In this document: positions 12,101-25,218 of the stretch, piece after piece
Layout of the letters: every line of letters starts with the position of its first letter
Numbering within the stretch: position 1 is the first letter of the stretch
Assembly (NCBI GenBank): GCA_916381525.1
Contig: CAKAEH010001249.1
Coordinates: 1-64,000 of the forward strand
Reading direction: 5' to 3'
DNA from: Cercopithifilaria johnstoni
Lineage: Eukaryota; Nematoda; Chromadorea; Rhabditida; Onchocercidae
Length of the DNA: 64,000 nt
Made by a program: the position numbers and the translations under genes
The notes under the pieces: model-generated
Databases searched by the model: none
Seen by the model: the letters and a program-made list of their open reading frames with translations, nothing else
What the model was told of the DNA's origin: nothing

Positions 12101-13973
12101 TTAAATATTAAATAGGCATTCTTTTCATGTATAGCTTGGCTGTTTTATTTTGAAATTCAATCCAGTATAATTTATGAATAATGTTTACAAAGAATTGATA
12201 TTCGATTTGACTTATCATTCATATTTTATAATAGTTTTATATGAGTTCCATTTTTTTTTTGATATTTAAGAAATGAAATGTTGCAGGCTTCCACCAGGTT
12301 TACGATTTGATCATAAACTGGAAATGGTGCTACCTGAGGGAATTAATGGAAATGAAAGCACAAAGGATTCGCATTCAAAACGAACCAGAATGTATTCTGG
12401 ATATTGCTTACGACCATTTCCAGCTGCTCGAGGCAATTATGCCGTTGATTACTCCAGGAAAACAAACATTAAATTACGAAAAGAGAGTTCGTATTTCTTA
12501 CTTTCATCTGTGAATTTTCAAATCTGATTTGGTGAAGTCCATCAAGTTTCTACCTTTTATCCTTTATAAATGTCAGTATATAAAAAAGCAGTTTTTTTCT
12601 TTTAGTAGCTCAAGGTGATCAGGAAGATGCATTTCTGTTGCGTATCGTAGAAGGTTATAGTTCAACAATATTACCAATAAAACGTGCTGGTAATGGAACA
12701 CAGTCTTCATCCATCCATGAATACGATGCACCACAGTTAATTGTTGCTGAAAATGAAAAAATGTTTGTGGAAGAAATGATCGGTGATCAAGTGGTGGTCA
12801 AGGAAAAGTGAGTATTGGATAATAAAAATTAGTAAAATGGTTTTTCATGTGGCTTCAACTCAAAATCTAAACCGTGAAAGCAATTTTTCGGCATGAGTTT
12901 AGTATCTGAATTTATTTATTATCATCGTTTCCTGATTTTTCGGCAGTCCATCGGTGAAATTAAGCAAGATGGTCCACGGTTAGAGTATTAGACTGTTTTT
13001 ATGTTCCGTACGATCTGCATATTGCGATAGCCATTGAGAGTTTGAGATTAGAATTGGTTTTACTGATTTGAGATCAGAACTTGTTCAAGTACGGACTGCG
13101 GGGATCACCGAATCGAGTGGTCTTTGATAGTATGACTTCACTTTGGAAATAACCTTTCATCATTCTCCCGGAAAAGAACAATGATTGTTTGTTATTAAAT
13201 CTTTCCGTTTAATCATTGTTGACTCGAATAATCTAATACATTTGAGTAAAATGTGATGGTGTATCTTTAGCTCTGAAGCTTGCGTTATTTTTTGCTTTTA
13301 GGTAAAAGCACATGTATGTAACCTTAAAAATACATTAAACTGTCTGATTAATTGTTTAAATAAATGGGTGCGCAACACATAAGACTTTAGTTGTAGTTCT
13401 GCAGCAAACTAACATGTTTTTTTTCCTTTTTAATTTTACTTATAAATTGCAAAGATAATGAATGATGCTTCAAATATTATTTGCCGTAACGACACGGTCA
13501 TTTCTAAATTTTCCTAGAACTATGTATTTTATTTATACCATCATCTGTGTATTTAATATGTTTGAATTTTTACAGAAGTCTTGTGGATACAGTGTATGCG
13601 CTAAGAGATCAATTTAACAGTGTCCAAAAAGTGAATTTAATTTTGTTTTCTTTTTTTGGTTTTTTGGTTTCATCGACTCATTTAGTATAAAAAGAGAATT
13701 TGACGTGAGCAGCATTCTTTCTTATCATTTAATGCAAAGCAAAAATTTTTATCCAAATTAAATGTAAAAAAAAATAAGTTTAAAATTTAACAAATTTTTT
13801 TCTTCCAGGAATTATTTCAACTAAATAAAACAGTTGATCGAGAACAAAAATCACGGCGTCGTTTAGAAGAAATGGTAAGGCGACTATGTCAACAATTACA
13901 ACAGCAGCAGCAACATGGGCAGAAAGTTTCAACAAATTTAACTTCCAAAGCACCGCTGTCAGCACGTGATTAA
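104..13973 (+). CDS. pix-1: PIX-family Rho guanine nucleotide exchange factor (beta-PIX/ARHGEF7 orthologue), 14 exons
   Basis: PIX proteins activate Rac/Cdc42 and scaffold PAK and GIT at adhesions and synapses. Exons: 104(or 115)-262, 584-710, 924-1048, 1613-1707, 1865-2083, 2304-2493, 2783-2958, 3318-3460, 4372-4538, 11423-11502, 12287-12486, 12606-12807, 13576-13630, 13809-13973; all phases join, giving about 700 residues. The SH3 domain (about 37-95) contains GGWWEGTLHSYTGWFPSNYV. The DH domain (about 138-325) includes HPFRHLETYPSMLNELERG and is followed by a PH domain (about 340-440) with LLSNDELQRWVEAFS near its end. The GIT-binding-like segment QEDAFLLRIVEGY lies near 563-580. The hallmark SLVDTVYAL opens the C-terminal coiled coil, which carries a short poly-Gln run. 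The C-terminus ends SARD, without the vertebrate PDZ ligand. ATG 104 follows an in-frame stop, but position 115 also follows a TTCCAG acceptor, so earlier exons may lie outside the window. The intron after 1048 starts with GC. Identification is by recalled homology and is strong. Confidence 0.93.
852..905. repeat. 27-bp tandem duplication in a PIX intron
   Basis: Two consecutive near-identical copies, each containing GTGGCTTATGATGCAGTTTG, lie in the intron just before the exon at 924. They change no coding sequence. Confidence 0.85.
6146..6974. mobile_element. Foldback/MITE-like element with ~180-bp inverted arms
   Basis: The left arm (about 6146-6322) starts CACTAGACGGATTATTTTAA, and the right arm (about 6786-6974) ends with its reverse complement, TTAAAATAATCCGTCTAGTG. 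The arms match over roughly 180 bp with scattered mismatches and small indels, and enclose about 460 bp of unrelated AT-rich sequence. No transposase frame is visible, so this would be a non-autonomous element. I do not see a clear target-site duplication (TTTT on the left, GAAC on the right). It may be a DNA-transposon derivative or a simple inverted duplication. Confidence 0.7.
8299..8400. repeat. 21-bp perfect inverted repeat (potential hairpin) in PIX intron
   Basis: Positions 8299-8319 (TGAATGCAAAAATATGATAG plus one base) are the exact reverse complement of 8380-8400, with a 60-base spacer. In RNA this could form a 21-bp stem. No further function can be read from the sequence. Confidence 0.7.
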
Positions 13974-16900
13974 TAGAGTGCAAATGACCTAGCGTTGAGT
14001 TTCTTTATGTTTTGCCTCTTTCATTAGCTAATATCTATTGTTATCCTTCGCTCTCGGACGAATGGTGCATTATAATATGTAGTAAAGCTTGGTAAATTAA
14101 CAGAATTCTTTAGGATTGTCTTCGTTATCCTACTTTTTTTCGGAAACAGTATCACTGTTTGACATGTCGAATGCATGGGATCACCTGAAAGAAGCATTCA
14201 ACATCAGCTATCAATATGTTCACTCTGCTTGCTTAGTAATGTGGGGAACAGTTAATGAATTCCTAAGATTTTTTTGATAAATATAGATGCAAAATAGTTT
14301 TTGAAATGAGATGTTTAGATAATACGTTGTGTTCAGTTAGATAAAGTTAACATAGTTTTTGTAATTACATTTTAACGCTTTAGTTGGTTACAGTCAAGTA
14401 TCTAATTTCACCTTATATTGTATCTGATATGGTTCAGTAGATGCTCAAAGTACTAAGAAAATACACTCCAATTAGCAGTTTTTCAGAAAATAAAGGTTAT
14501 TTTCTGATGGTTACGAGATTCCTCTGTTGATTTTCTTTTGTTGGTGAAACTATGTATATATAATGAAATTACTATGTTATACACACATATTTTTACACGT
14601 TGTCCTGTTGTTAGAAAAACACATAAATCGTTTCGCTTTTTTTGGAATTGTTTTATTATTTCTTCGGCTTTTTTCTTCTTCCTTATAATGCAGCAGATAA
14701 GTCTTTTCAATGTATTAATATATGTATTGCTGTTTGCTGTGATTTTAATTTACATAATTTGCTTTTTTTTATCCAAACAATATAGTTAGTTATCATTATT
14801 CATTATTATTATTATTATTATTAACAGAATACATAAAAGTATAAGTGTCAAAAAAATAACATATTGTACTTATGTTTTGTGATATTTTTACTTTTATATA
14901 TTCTGTTAATCAAGGAAGAAAGAAAATAGATCCGACAGCTAGTTGCGAAATTGAATTTTACTTGCTTCACTATCTCTTCATATTCTTTTATTCCATTGCT
15001 TTGTTCGTATTTTTCTTCATCTGTTATACCGAAAATGAAATGAAATTCAATTGATCAAATTTCCAAAAATTAGTTGAAATGATATTATATCACTGTTTCT
15101 TAATTGTTTAATATTGATCCGAAGTTCCAAATTATTATTATTCCCATAGAAATTTAATCTCTTTATCGTCACAAGTTTTTCTCTACTACAGATGCATAGT
15201 TTACTTCTCTTTATCAGCAATTCATAACACTGTGTAATTTATACACAAAGATTATTCATACACGAAGTTTTATGAGTTGCTAAATTTATCTTATTGTTCG
15301 ATTATCACAAATTTCTAGTTAATCGTTGTAAGTTGAAAATTTTTATGTGTTGTTTCGATGCGAAACATTATGAAATAACTCCCTAAGCTTTCTACTACAT
15401 TATGCAATTAAGGAAAATTTGATCGGCAAATAATTAGGTATATAAATGTTTTATTGACACTGCAAATAACGTCGATTTACTTTTGAACTGTGATTGTAGT
15501 GTATGTATGCTCCATTAGGAAAATTAGTAATTGAATGAGTTTATTGAAAAGCGAATTTAAGATCAGAAAATTTCATTTTAATTCATTAAATTATATGAAA
15601 AAATTCTGATAATTTCCGATTCTGATACTTGAAGGGAATGATTTCTCGATTTTCCGCATATAACATGTTTAGCTTTTCATCATGGTTGTTAGTTATACCA
15701 AATGTGGTATAATCAAACAAAGTTCACAGATATTTGATTAATCAGAAATTGGAATTCATTTCGTAGTTTGAGGTGAAGTTTATGCTATATCTTGAGGTGC
15801 CTCAGTATTCTTTAAGTCATATGTTTATTTGTTTCCGATGAATTAAATGTGTTTCAGTTTCTAAGTACCATAACAAATAATCGTATGATAATCCGAAATG
15901 AATGAATGCTGTGTAATCTGTATTTTGTTATAATTTTATTATCATATTTGAAATGAAAAATGAAATTATCAGGATGAAATTACTATGAGAAATGAAGTTA
16001 TCAGGATGAATTACCACCTTCTAGATGATACGGTCTTACATCGAAGGGTATCAGTTTCAATAATCAATTTGATCTTTGTTTCTAGCTTTGTTTTTGTTTT
16101 CGAAATTAAGGAAAATTAATTTTACCAGATGGATTTTTAGATAAGATATGAGCAGTAGTTGGATTCATGGGATATCACAATTCTCACATCTTTTTTTGAA
16201 ATCAAAATTTCAAAATGAACTATCGCAAAAAATTGCATTCTATTTACAGTATTGGTCACTTTAATTTTAAAGGGTCATAAAAAAGTTTGTAAAATTTGTG
16301 AAGATTCCATATGTGAACAAAAGCAGTGGTAGCTTTTCATTAAGCTCGAAGATTTAAATCTTCGTATTCATTTTTAGGATGTCGCAGAAGTTGATGATTT
16401 AACGAAAATTTCAACGATTCTAATTTTTGATCTTCTATATTAAAGATTACAGCATACATAAAATGAGCTTTAGTTTTGCTTTTTATCAATTCGATCTTAA
16501 ATTCTATTCCTTAAGCAAATTTAAATTAATTTACTACAAGTTTAAATAAACAATATCAACCTATAGTCATGAAATTGATTTTACATTTTTGTCCATGTTG
16601 ATTTGGCTACAATTAATTTATATGATTTATTATTTTACATACATATCGGATGAAATCGATTTTAGTTAATTCAAATCATCGTTGTACTCCTTTACATTTA
16701 TAAAAGGATCTAATAGATTTTAATGTAAAAATTACTTTTCATCAATTTAATTTAATTTAGAATTAAGCAATTTAAAATGTATTCATTTTGCTTCATTTCA
16801 AAATGATTACATTTTTAGTTCGTTCTTCTTACCAGTTTTAATAAACAAAAATCAATTTTTCTCTTAACACATATCATTCATTTCTCATCACTTATTTCAT

Positions 16901-17898
16901 TCTCCTTACAAATGGCCTTGTTCGGTTGTTACGGTTTCAATCGATATCATAGCGTGTGAACCGCATTTTTATCATTCTTCAATGGTGTAATGCTTGCTGG
17001 TCGCATTTCGCATCAATGATACCGTATGCCGTAATTCCCTCATTTTTCCTAAGCACCTTTTATTGCAAAATTCATTTATACCCACTAATTTCGATGTTTT
17101 ATTCTTCGTGATGGTGGAATTAAGTAAAATGATTTGTCAATTATGAAGTATTAATATTTGCATTAAGCGATTAGATCGTGTCTAACCTATCGATTGCATT
17201 AAGGATAGCTATTTGTTTATATATCTGTGTTCCCGCTCTTTCTATCGATTCAATTTTCCTTTTGCTTAAATTATAAATTCATTTCGTTTTAATTAATGCA
17301 GTGAATTAATTTTGGACATACAAGCATATGCCTATCTTTTCTGTTCAGTTTGTTTGTTTGTTTATTTGTTTATTTGTTTTCGTTCAATTTTTCTTCTCAA
17401 AATTTTTACGCAACTGACAAATTTCTTCATATTTTTATTTGTAATAATATTAATACTAACTTGTTTCGTTTCATCATTTCTAGTTTATTACGTTTCATCT
17501 TACGGCAAAAACAGATAGTATATATACTTCATTAATGAAAAATTATGTGCTATACATGCGATCAACAGTAAACAACGGCTAAGAAAATTTTCATTTAGCA
17601 AGTAATCGATAAATTTCATTCCTAAATTTTGATTTTAAATTTATTTCAGTTAAAAAAATTATCCTCATTTTTGGCCTAATTGATTTATGATCGTTTTCAA
17701 TCGAAGAATCTTAAAGTAATGGATGAAAAAGTTGAAAGTATCGTTTAGTGAAGAAGAATGAAAAATATTCAAAATAAACAACTTTGTAAATTGTTTCGAC
17801 TAATTTTAATTCTTTCTCTAGAATACAAAGATCGCCGTGTTTTTTTCCTTTTTTTAGCATTTCTTAGAGAAGAGAACTTTTGTTTCTTTTAATTACAA
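13974..17898. other. Intergenic region between the PIX and prolyl oligopeptidase genes
   Basis: About 3.9 kb of AT-rich DNA lies after the PIX stop and before the oligopeptidase start. It contains short T-rich open frames and a TTA microsatellite near 14800-14822. A small imperfect duplication around 15955-16012 repeats the motif TTATCAGGATGAA. No frame shows a splice-consistent protein. It should hold the PIX 3' UTR and the promoter of the next gene, but I cannot place either. Confidence 0.7.
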
Positions 17899-20800
17899 AT
17901 GTTTGATGTAATTGCTCAGATTCTTTTCACGATGGACAACACTGCTAGATGTTTCAAATTTTTCTACTGGATCATAATAAGTTTTATTTACGATTCAGAG
18001 TGTAAGAATCGTGCTGAAATTATTCGATCATTTCATCCATCTATTTCTCTATGGCAACAAAATCACACTGAATTTTTCGACATGCAAGTGAATGAAGATA
18101 GTAATACTGGCAACGATTTCTTGAAATATCCGCTTGCTCGGAAAGATGATTCAGTTGTGGATGATTTCCATGGTACTAAGGTAAAGATTGGAAAATTTTC
18201 TAAGATTAGACAACTTTTTTGGTAATAGATTTTTTTTTGATGGCTGTACAAAATGGAGGACGAATTTTGATTAAATTTTGTTATAGAAATAATTTTTGAA
18301 TTTGCTTCGAGTTCAAGAACTGAATTTCATTCTCTCTGAAAAATTTTCCGTTTATCATAGTTAAATGTTATTCTCAGCGTTTACATTGTTAATGTATTAA
18401 GATGCCATTGAAACAGTTCATTAAGATATTTGAAACTATTTAAATTACTTATTAATTCTACAATAAATTTAAAAGATACTGGGTTGTCGTTCGTATCTTT
18501 TTAAGAAGTTATTAATATAGTTCCTCTTGGTTTCTCCTCCGTTTTCCTGTGATGGATTTTTAGATATTATTAGGGAGATCAGTAGCAAATTGATAGAAAC
18601 TAATCGAAATTACGAAATACATCAAGACATTTTTGATGTTACTGATTTGGGTTCATCTTACTAATGCTTTTCCCTGAGGATAAGCTGACCTCCTCAAATA
18701 ATGACCTCCTCAATAATTCCCATTAGTAAATGAAACCTTCTTTTTTTTTGAAATCTGAAATGGTCATAGCTCCTGAATGATCGATTGCAGGTGGCAGATC
18801 CTTATCGATGGCTGGAAGATCCAGATTTGAATGAGACAAAAGAATTCGTCCAAGTGTTGAATTCAATCTCTCAGTCATTTGTTGCAAGTTCACCTTACAG
18901 GGAAAAACTTCGGAAAAGGTATAAGCTGGTTTCGAAACGAGTTTTTCTCTTGGAAATGCAATTTGAATATTTATATCGTATTTGATTTCATGTGGCTGAT
19001 TTCAGATTGACAGAACTTTGGGATCATGAAAAATTTGGTTGTACTACCAGAAGAGGTGAATATTACTATTATTACCATAATTCGGGATTGCAGAACCAAA
19101 GGTATTTGATTGAATTTTCTTATAATTTTTTAATAGATTTTCATAATGAGATTTTAAACGGTGTAAAATTTTTCGATATTTTAATGAGAACTCCTATCAT
19201 GTTCTAATACCCATTCTGAAGTTACTTCTCAATAAATAAATGAAACCTATGCAGGTTTATTTCACATTTTTATTCCGCACCTTTTGATGAGTTTACAGCC
19301 AGCAATATTATTAGTTCAAGATGAAAAGTCCCATCTTAAATTGTAATATGGATGATATGTTCTATCTGATGACCGCAATCCAAACAGTTGAAAAGCGTTT
19401 TGCGATGCTTTTCGACTAGGGAAATCGTGGTCAGATAGAAAAGCAAATTATGAGCAGCTAACTTCCAGCTTGTATTTGCATTATATTCTTTCAATTACTT
19501 TTTCCAAACTTCTATCATAATATGAATATCATCATTATTTAGCGTCTTATATCGTCAAAAAACATTGCTTGATAAAAGTGAGGTATTTCTTGATCCGAAC
19601 AAACTCTCCGAAGATGGCACTACCGCTATACGTGATGAATCTTTCTCTCATGATGGTTCCATATTGGTATATGGTCTTTCACAAAAAGGCAGTGATTGGA
19701 TGACATTAAAAGTAAAATTTCCAAAATCACAACTGTGCTTCGTATCAAATTGACTTATGTAAAAGATTTTTCAATTGTATGATGAAATCTTATTAAAAAA
19801 AAATCATGTAATTCTTACTTCAAAATTTTAAAAGAAATCGTGTAATTCGTTATTTTAAAACTGAAAAGCAAGATCTTATTATTACCAAATATGATGGAAT
19901 AGTTGTTTTATACCATACTTTATTCGAACTCTTGGGAATATCCATATACTGAAATGTCATCTTATATTGGGTGATTGAATAATCTGATGGCTGAGTTACT
20001 TTAAATTCGATCTCGCCTATGACAAATTTGAAAAACAATGTTGCTGATTCTCTTGATGTTTAAGTAGTGTAAGCTCATTTGAGTCATTTTGAATAGAATA
20101 TTTATGAAGTATAGTTTTCTTTTAAATCCCCGAAATTAGGTACTATATTTTATGCATTTTTTCAGTTTAAAAAAGCTGATGGTACCAATTTGAACGATAC
20201 AGTAGTAGGAGTTAAACACGGCAACCTAGATTGGCTGATCGATAACAGTGGAGTTTTTTACTCGGTACATGCTTTTATAATTCAAATTGGAATCGATTTG
20301 GAATTTGGAATAATTAGTATTAATATAGAATTGAAAATCTTTTTTTTTTAGAAATATCCCGAACATAAAAATGCACTGGAAGGATCGTCGACAGAAAAGC
20401 ACGAATACCATTCATTATATTTTCACAAATTAGGCACTCCACAGAGTGATGATGTTTTGGTCGCTGATTTTCGATCTCATCCTGAATATATGTGGTTTGT
20501 ATTTTGTATATTCGTGTTAATGTGAACGAAGATTATATCTGTTTATCTGTCCATTCTTATTTTCATATGCTTTCCCTTATCAATTGTGTTTTTGTCACTC
20601 CACCTAGAAGAATCAGCCAACTATATTTTACTTTGCTATAGTGTTATCAGTAGTGAAAATATGTAATAATGGGTAGGGAGTTCATGAGGGCAACATAATT
20701 TATGCAGGAATTGAAATCCTTATTGTTAGCAGTTCATACAATTCTAAGAGCTGGAAAGATTGTCAAATTATATCTGATTTATCTCAAGTTTTGAATTGCT

Positions 20801-23800
20801 TCTTTTCTTTTTATTTCACGTCCATACCCTGTTTTTCTTCTAGTTCGGGTAGCGTAACAGAAGATGGTCGTTATTTGATTGTGGATGTTAGTCGAGGTTG
20901 TGATCCCTATAACATGATTTACTATTACGATATTCAAGAAGCGCAACAGAAAATTACGGGTAAAGTATCCTTGAAGCCACTTTTCGATAAATTGGATGCG
21001 AAATATGAAGTAAGTCTCTTGTTGATAATTCATGATGATGGCGATTGCATTTTTCTAATTATCTACGCTTTGATATCTACAGAACTTCTATAAGTGTTTA
21101 AAAACTGCTGCCACCATAACTATCAGTTTGCTATCCATAAGTTTCAGAAATATTCTCTCAACATTCGTTTTGATTTGTAAGTCATTTATTCTTATAATTT
21201 CTCAATTTTCTTTACCACTTGAAAGAACATCGAAGCATATTTGAAAGCAATCATGATAACTGATAGCATGAAGGATGGCTTGAAACTGCTGAATCAAAAA
21301 TTCTTTCAGCTTATTGATAATGATGGTGATACAGCATTAATTCTAACGAATCACAATGCGCCATTATCCAAACTAATAAGAGTGAAGATGTCAACAGCCA
21401 ACGAAGGACCTTCTGCATGGGAAACAGTGATACCGGAAGACAAAAATAATAATTTAGAATGGTTGGCAAATGTTGGTGGAGATCGTTTGGTGGTTTCATA
21501 TGTAGAGGATGTTAAGGTATCGTGACGTTTTTTCATAGTACCATTAATCTAGTTATGTTTTTTTATATATATTTTTTCATTCTTTTCCCTACATTGAAAT
21601 AATTTTTAATATTAATCATTTTTAACCTATACAAATTGAGAAATTTACTTCCAAATACCAGAATTTATAATTAGCTTTTTCGGAAGATTTTTTCCTTATA
21701 ATTAGAATAACAGCGGCAACTGTTGTAGAATAAACTTTATGTGTATTCTCCAAAAACGGGCCAGCGTTTGTATGAAATACCATTGGAAATAGGAACAATA
21801 TCAGGATTTTTTGGACGTAAAGATCATACAGAGATGTTCCTGCGGTTTGATTCATTTCTTACGCCAGGTGTTATTTACTATGTTGATTTCAAGGGCATAG
21901 AACCGTCACATCCAGTCAAGTTAAAGGTTTGCAAATTTGTATTTTTTGGTTTAACTAATAATGACTTTGCGTCATCAAAATCGTTGTAATTTCAGTTAAT
22001 ATAATGAATTAAATAATTAAAGTCCAAATCCTACGGTGCAACTTGCTTTCTAATGTTGATGTAATTACATCAGCTATAATAACATCATGTCCTGAAGAAG
22101 TTCCTATAGCTTCTATCCTTATTTTATTTTATAATCACTTTTCATCAAGTTTAGTAATGGTTTGAACCGTTCGGTCTTGTTTTATTTGTTTCAAGTTTTC
22201 AAGAATATGTCACCGTACTTTTCTACTATTCTGTCACTGTTGCAGAACAATGTAATGTCAAATCGGCAGTTCGTGATGGATTTTGTGTTAAAAAAAAATA
22301 AGGTATATTTTTCCAATAAAAATTTGTACATAATATAAAAATTTCTAGGAAATTCGAAGAATCAATGTGAAGGGCATAGATACTGGCAAATTCACCGTAA
22401 AACAAGTTTTTTGTAAAAGCAAAGATGGGACAAAGGTGAGTTTGTTGATTTTGAATAAATTATTTTTGTAAGAACAAAAGTGAGTCTTTTGATTTTGAAC
22501 GAACTGTAAGTTAAAACAGGATCATACAAAGTTGATTTGAAAAATGAATGTCACAATAGTGAAGTTATCGGCACAAAAATCGTATATGGCGATCACGACC
22601 GTTCAAATGCTGTTAACAATCACAGTTGTTGTAAAAGGAACTCTTATTATTTGAGCAAAAGTCTGATGTTAGTGACCTATCAGAAATAACATCTGGAATA
22701 AACGAGAAAAATTTATTTCAAAGCTTTCAGGTCCCAATGTACATCGTTCACAACAAAAAATTGGAGTTGGATGGGAATAACCCAACCTTGCTTGAGGGAT
22801 ACGGAGGATTTAACATTGCTGAAATGCCACATTTCTCCGTCTCGCATATGTTATTCATGGATAACTTTAAGGGTGTCTTTGCATTAGCTAATTTACGTGG
22901 TGGAAGGTAAATCTAATTTCAAATCCGCACAATACATTATATCCTTATAGTAATTATCTAACATTAATAGCATTCAGTCAGTTATTTGTGCTATTTGAAA
23001 TGTCAAGATTAAATTAGAAGTCCTCGTTCTAGAATTACGCTGGTTAAAATGTTTTTAACTTCATATTGATGTTGGCATATTTATCCTTCTTTAGATATCG
23101 TCACACACTATTTTTGAAGTGTTTCTGCTCCTGATACTGTTATAGTTTTTGCGTTAACTGCTGAAAAAAGTGCCAAATGACTTTTATACATTCCAGTGAG
23201 TATGGTGAAAAGTGGCATGAAGACGGAATGCGAGAACGAAAACAAAATGTCTTTGATGATTTCATAGCTGCTGCTGAATATCTTATCAATAATAACTATA
23301 CATCATCACGAAGGTTAGAATTAGATGTTCATAAAATTCATTTTATTCATTTATGAAGTTGTCAAGAAATCCTAGGAAAACAAGATGCAGTTATTATCTT
23401 TCGAAAAAAAAGGAAGTCATAATAGTTCGTAAAAAAGTTTAAAAGCTCCTAACACCTGGACCATAATATGACCAGCTAGAGATTTTCGAAATTTCTGAAA
23501 TTTCATTTTAGATTAGCTATACACGGTGGTTCAAATGGTGGCTTATTGGTTGCTGCGGTTTCGCAGCAACGTCCAGAACTTTTTGGTGCTGTTGTAAATC
23601 AAGTCGGGTATGTCAATTTTTTAAAAATATGCTTCAACTTGGTATACTTTAACAAATAAATTAATATACTCTTTACATAGTTATAGGCTTAAAATTGATA
23701 TAATAAACTACTGGGCAGGAAGTAGACATTATTCATTCTGTTATGGATAAAGAAAGTGAGAAGCAGAGTTCGTACTGAAAAATTTGATACACTTTTTGGA

Positions 23801-25021
23801 ATAATTTGAGGATATGGCAGCTAATGGGGAAGAGGGCTTTTAAAAAACATTCAAAGTTTATGAATGTTATTTAAAAAACATTTGTTATTGTTTCTCTTGC
23901 TACCTTGTTTACCTTGTTGTTAATATTATTTTTTATTACTGTACGAAAGTTTTTTCAGTGTACTTGATATGTTACGATATCATAAATTTACAATTGGTAA
24001 TGCATGGATACCGGAATTTGGTAATCCTGATGAAGCATCTGATTTTGAATTCCTTTATAAGTACAGATTTTTGAACAAATTTCTTCCAGTATCTAATACC
24101 TCTTTTTCTATTTGTCAAATTTGACTTCTTTCTAATTTTTAAGTTTGATGTTAGCTAATTCAACACTAATGGTATAACCAATGTTTACTCAAACTTTCGC
24201 ATATTTTTTTTAATTGAAATTGGAAATAAATTCGTCAGCTGAAATTGGGCGTTGACATTTTTAATGCTGATGAAATCATTTATTTGCATATATGAAATTT
24301 TCCTCGTCAGAAATCTGGGCTATATACTTATATAAGTGTCTCCTTTACTATAATTCTTTAGCATAAAAAAATATTACATTTTATGTTCAATTTCTAGATA
24401 TTCTCCACTTCATAATATCGAAATTCCGAATAAAGGCTATCAGTGGCCATCTACAATGCTTACGACAGCTGATCACGATGATCGTGTTGTACCTTCACAT
24501 TCCCTGAAATATATAGCCCGCCTGTACGAAGCTGCTCAATCAGCAAATGGCTTCCAGAAAAACCCGCTCATTATACGAATAGATGTGAAAGCCGGCCATA
24601 GAGCTGGCAAGCCCACCAGCAAACTTGTAAGTTGTTTCTTAATATTTTCAACACCGAATTTCATCAAAACTTAACTAAAATTTGGTTTCCAAAGGGTGGC
24701 GATTGCTTTATCACATATATAAATAATGCTTCAAATACAAGAAATTTCAATTTTCTCGAATTACATCCATATTTTTTTAAAATATATTTTTAAAGCAAAA
24801 GAAGCTGAAATAGCAAGATAAGGTGAAAATTAAAGGAAGCAGATGACTTTGCACTGTTTATCAAAATAGAATGCGGAGGATACTGTAGTGGCTGAAAAGT
24901 TTTAAAATTTTAGGATTTCCTGAAATTTAAATTTTATTTCCAATTTCAGATCGCCGAAATAGTGGATGTGTATTGTTTTCTGCAAAAAGTGTTAGATCTG
25001 AAATGGCATGAAAGTGAGTGA
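17899..25021 (+). CDS. Prolyl oligopeptidase (family S9A serine peptidase), 16 exons
   Basis: The enzyme cleaves short peptides after proline. Exons: 17899-18180, 18791-18918, 19006-19101, 19543-19711, 20166-20264, 20352-20494, 20844-21009, 21310-21516, 21729-21926, 22349-22435, 22731-22906, 23197-23313, 23512-23607, 23959-24060, 24398-24626, 24950-25021; all phases join. The product is 788 residues from ATG 17899, or 727 from the in-frame ATG 18082; the human enzyme has 710, which favours the shorter start for a cytosolic form. The N-terminal part of the catalytic domain has DPYRWLEDPD, followed by the seven-bladed propeller. The C-terminal alpha/beta hydrolase part has GGSNGG (Ser about 630 of the long form), TADHDDRVVP (Asp about 716) and KAGHRAG (His about 756). 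The oxyanion Tyr is kept in EGYGGFN. The optional extension holds a hydrophobic stretch, FFYWIIISFIY. An AATAAA lies about 190 bases after the stop. Family assignment is secure. Confidence 0.95.
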
Positions 25022-25212
25022 ATGAATGATTCTAAACATAAACTTTCTTTTTTTCTTGCTTTGTTGAATTAATTTTTTACCCTGCGACCTTTCAGCGGAG
25101 TCTTTTGTGTCATTTGCAAATGACCTTTTATTAATTTTTTAAATCAGTTCTGTTTTCAACACTTGTGAACTGCATGTTGTTACTTACATTTGTCAATGTA
25201 AAATTAAAGTTG

Positions 25213-25218
25213 AATAAA
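25213..25218 (+). terminator. Polyadenylation signal AATAAA of the prolyl oligopeptidase gene
   Basis: A canonical AATAAA lies 192 bases after the TGA stop and is the first clear one on this strand. Its role is inferred from position only. Confidence 0.5.

Noticed and set aside
12307..12513. 68-residue plus-strand frame inside a PIX exon
   Set aside because: It does not fit the phase of either neighbouring junction; the other frame does and matches PIX.
18063..18251. Minus-strand frame over the first oligopeptidase exon
   Set aside because: Antisense shadow of a coding exon.
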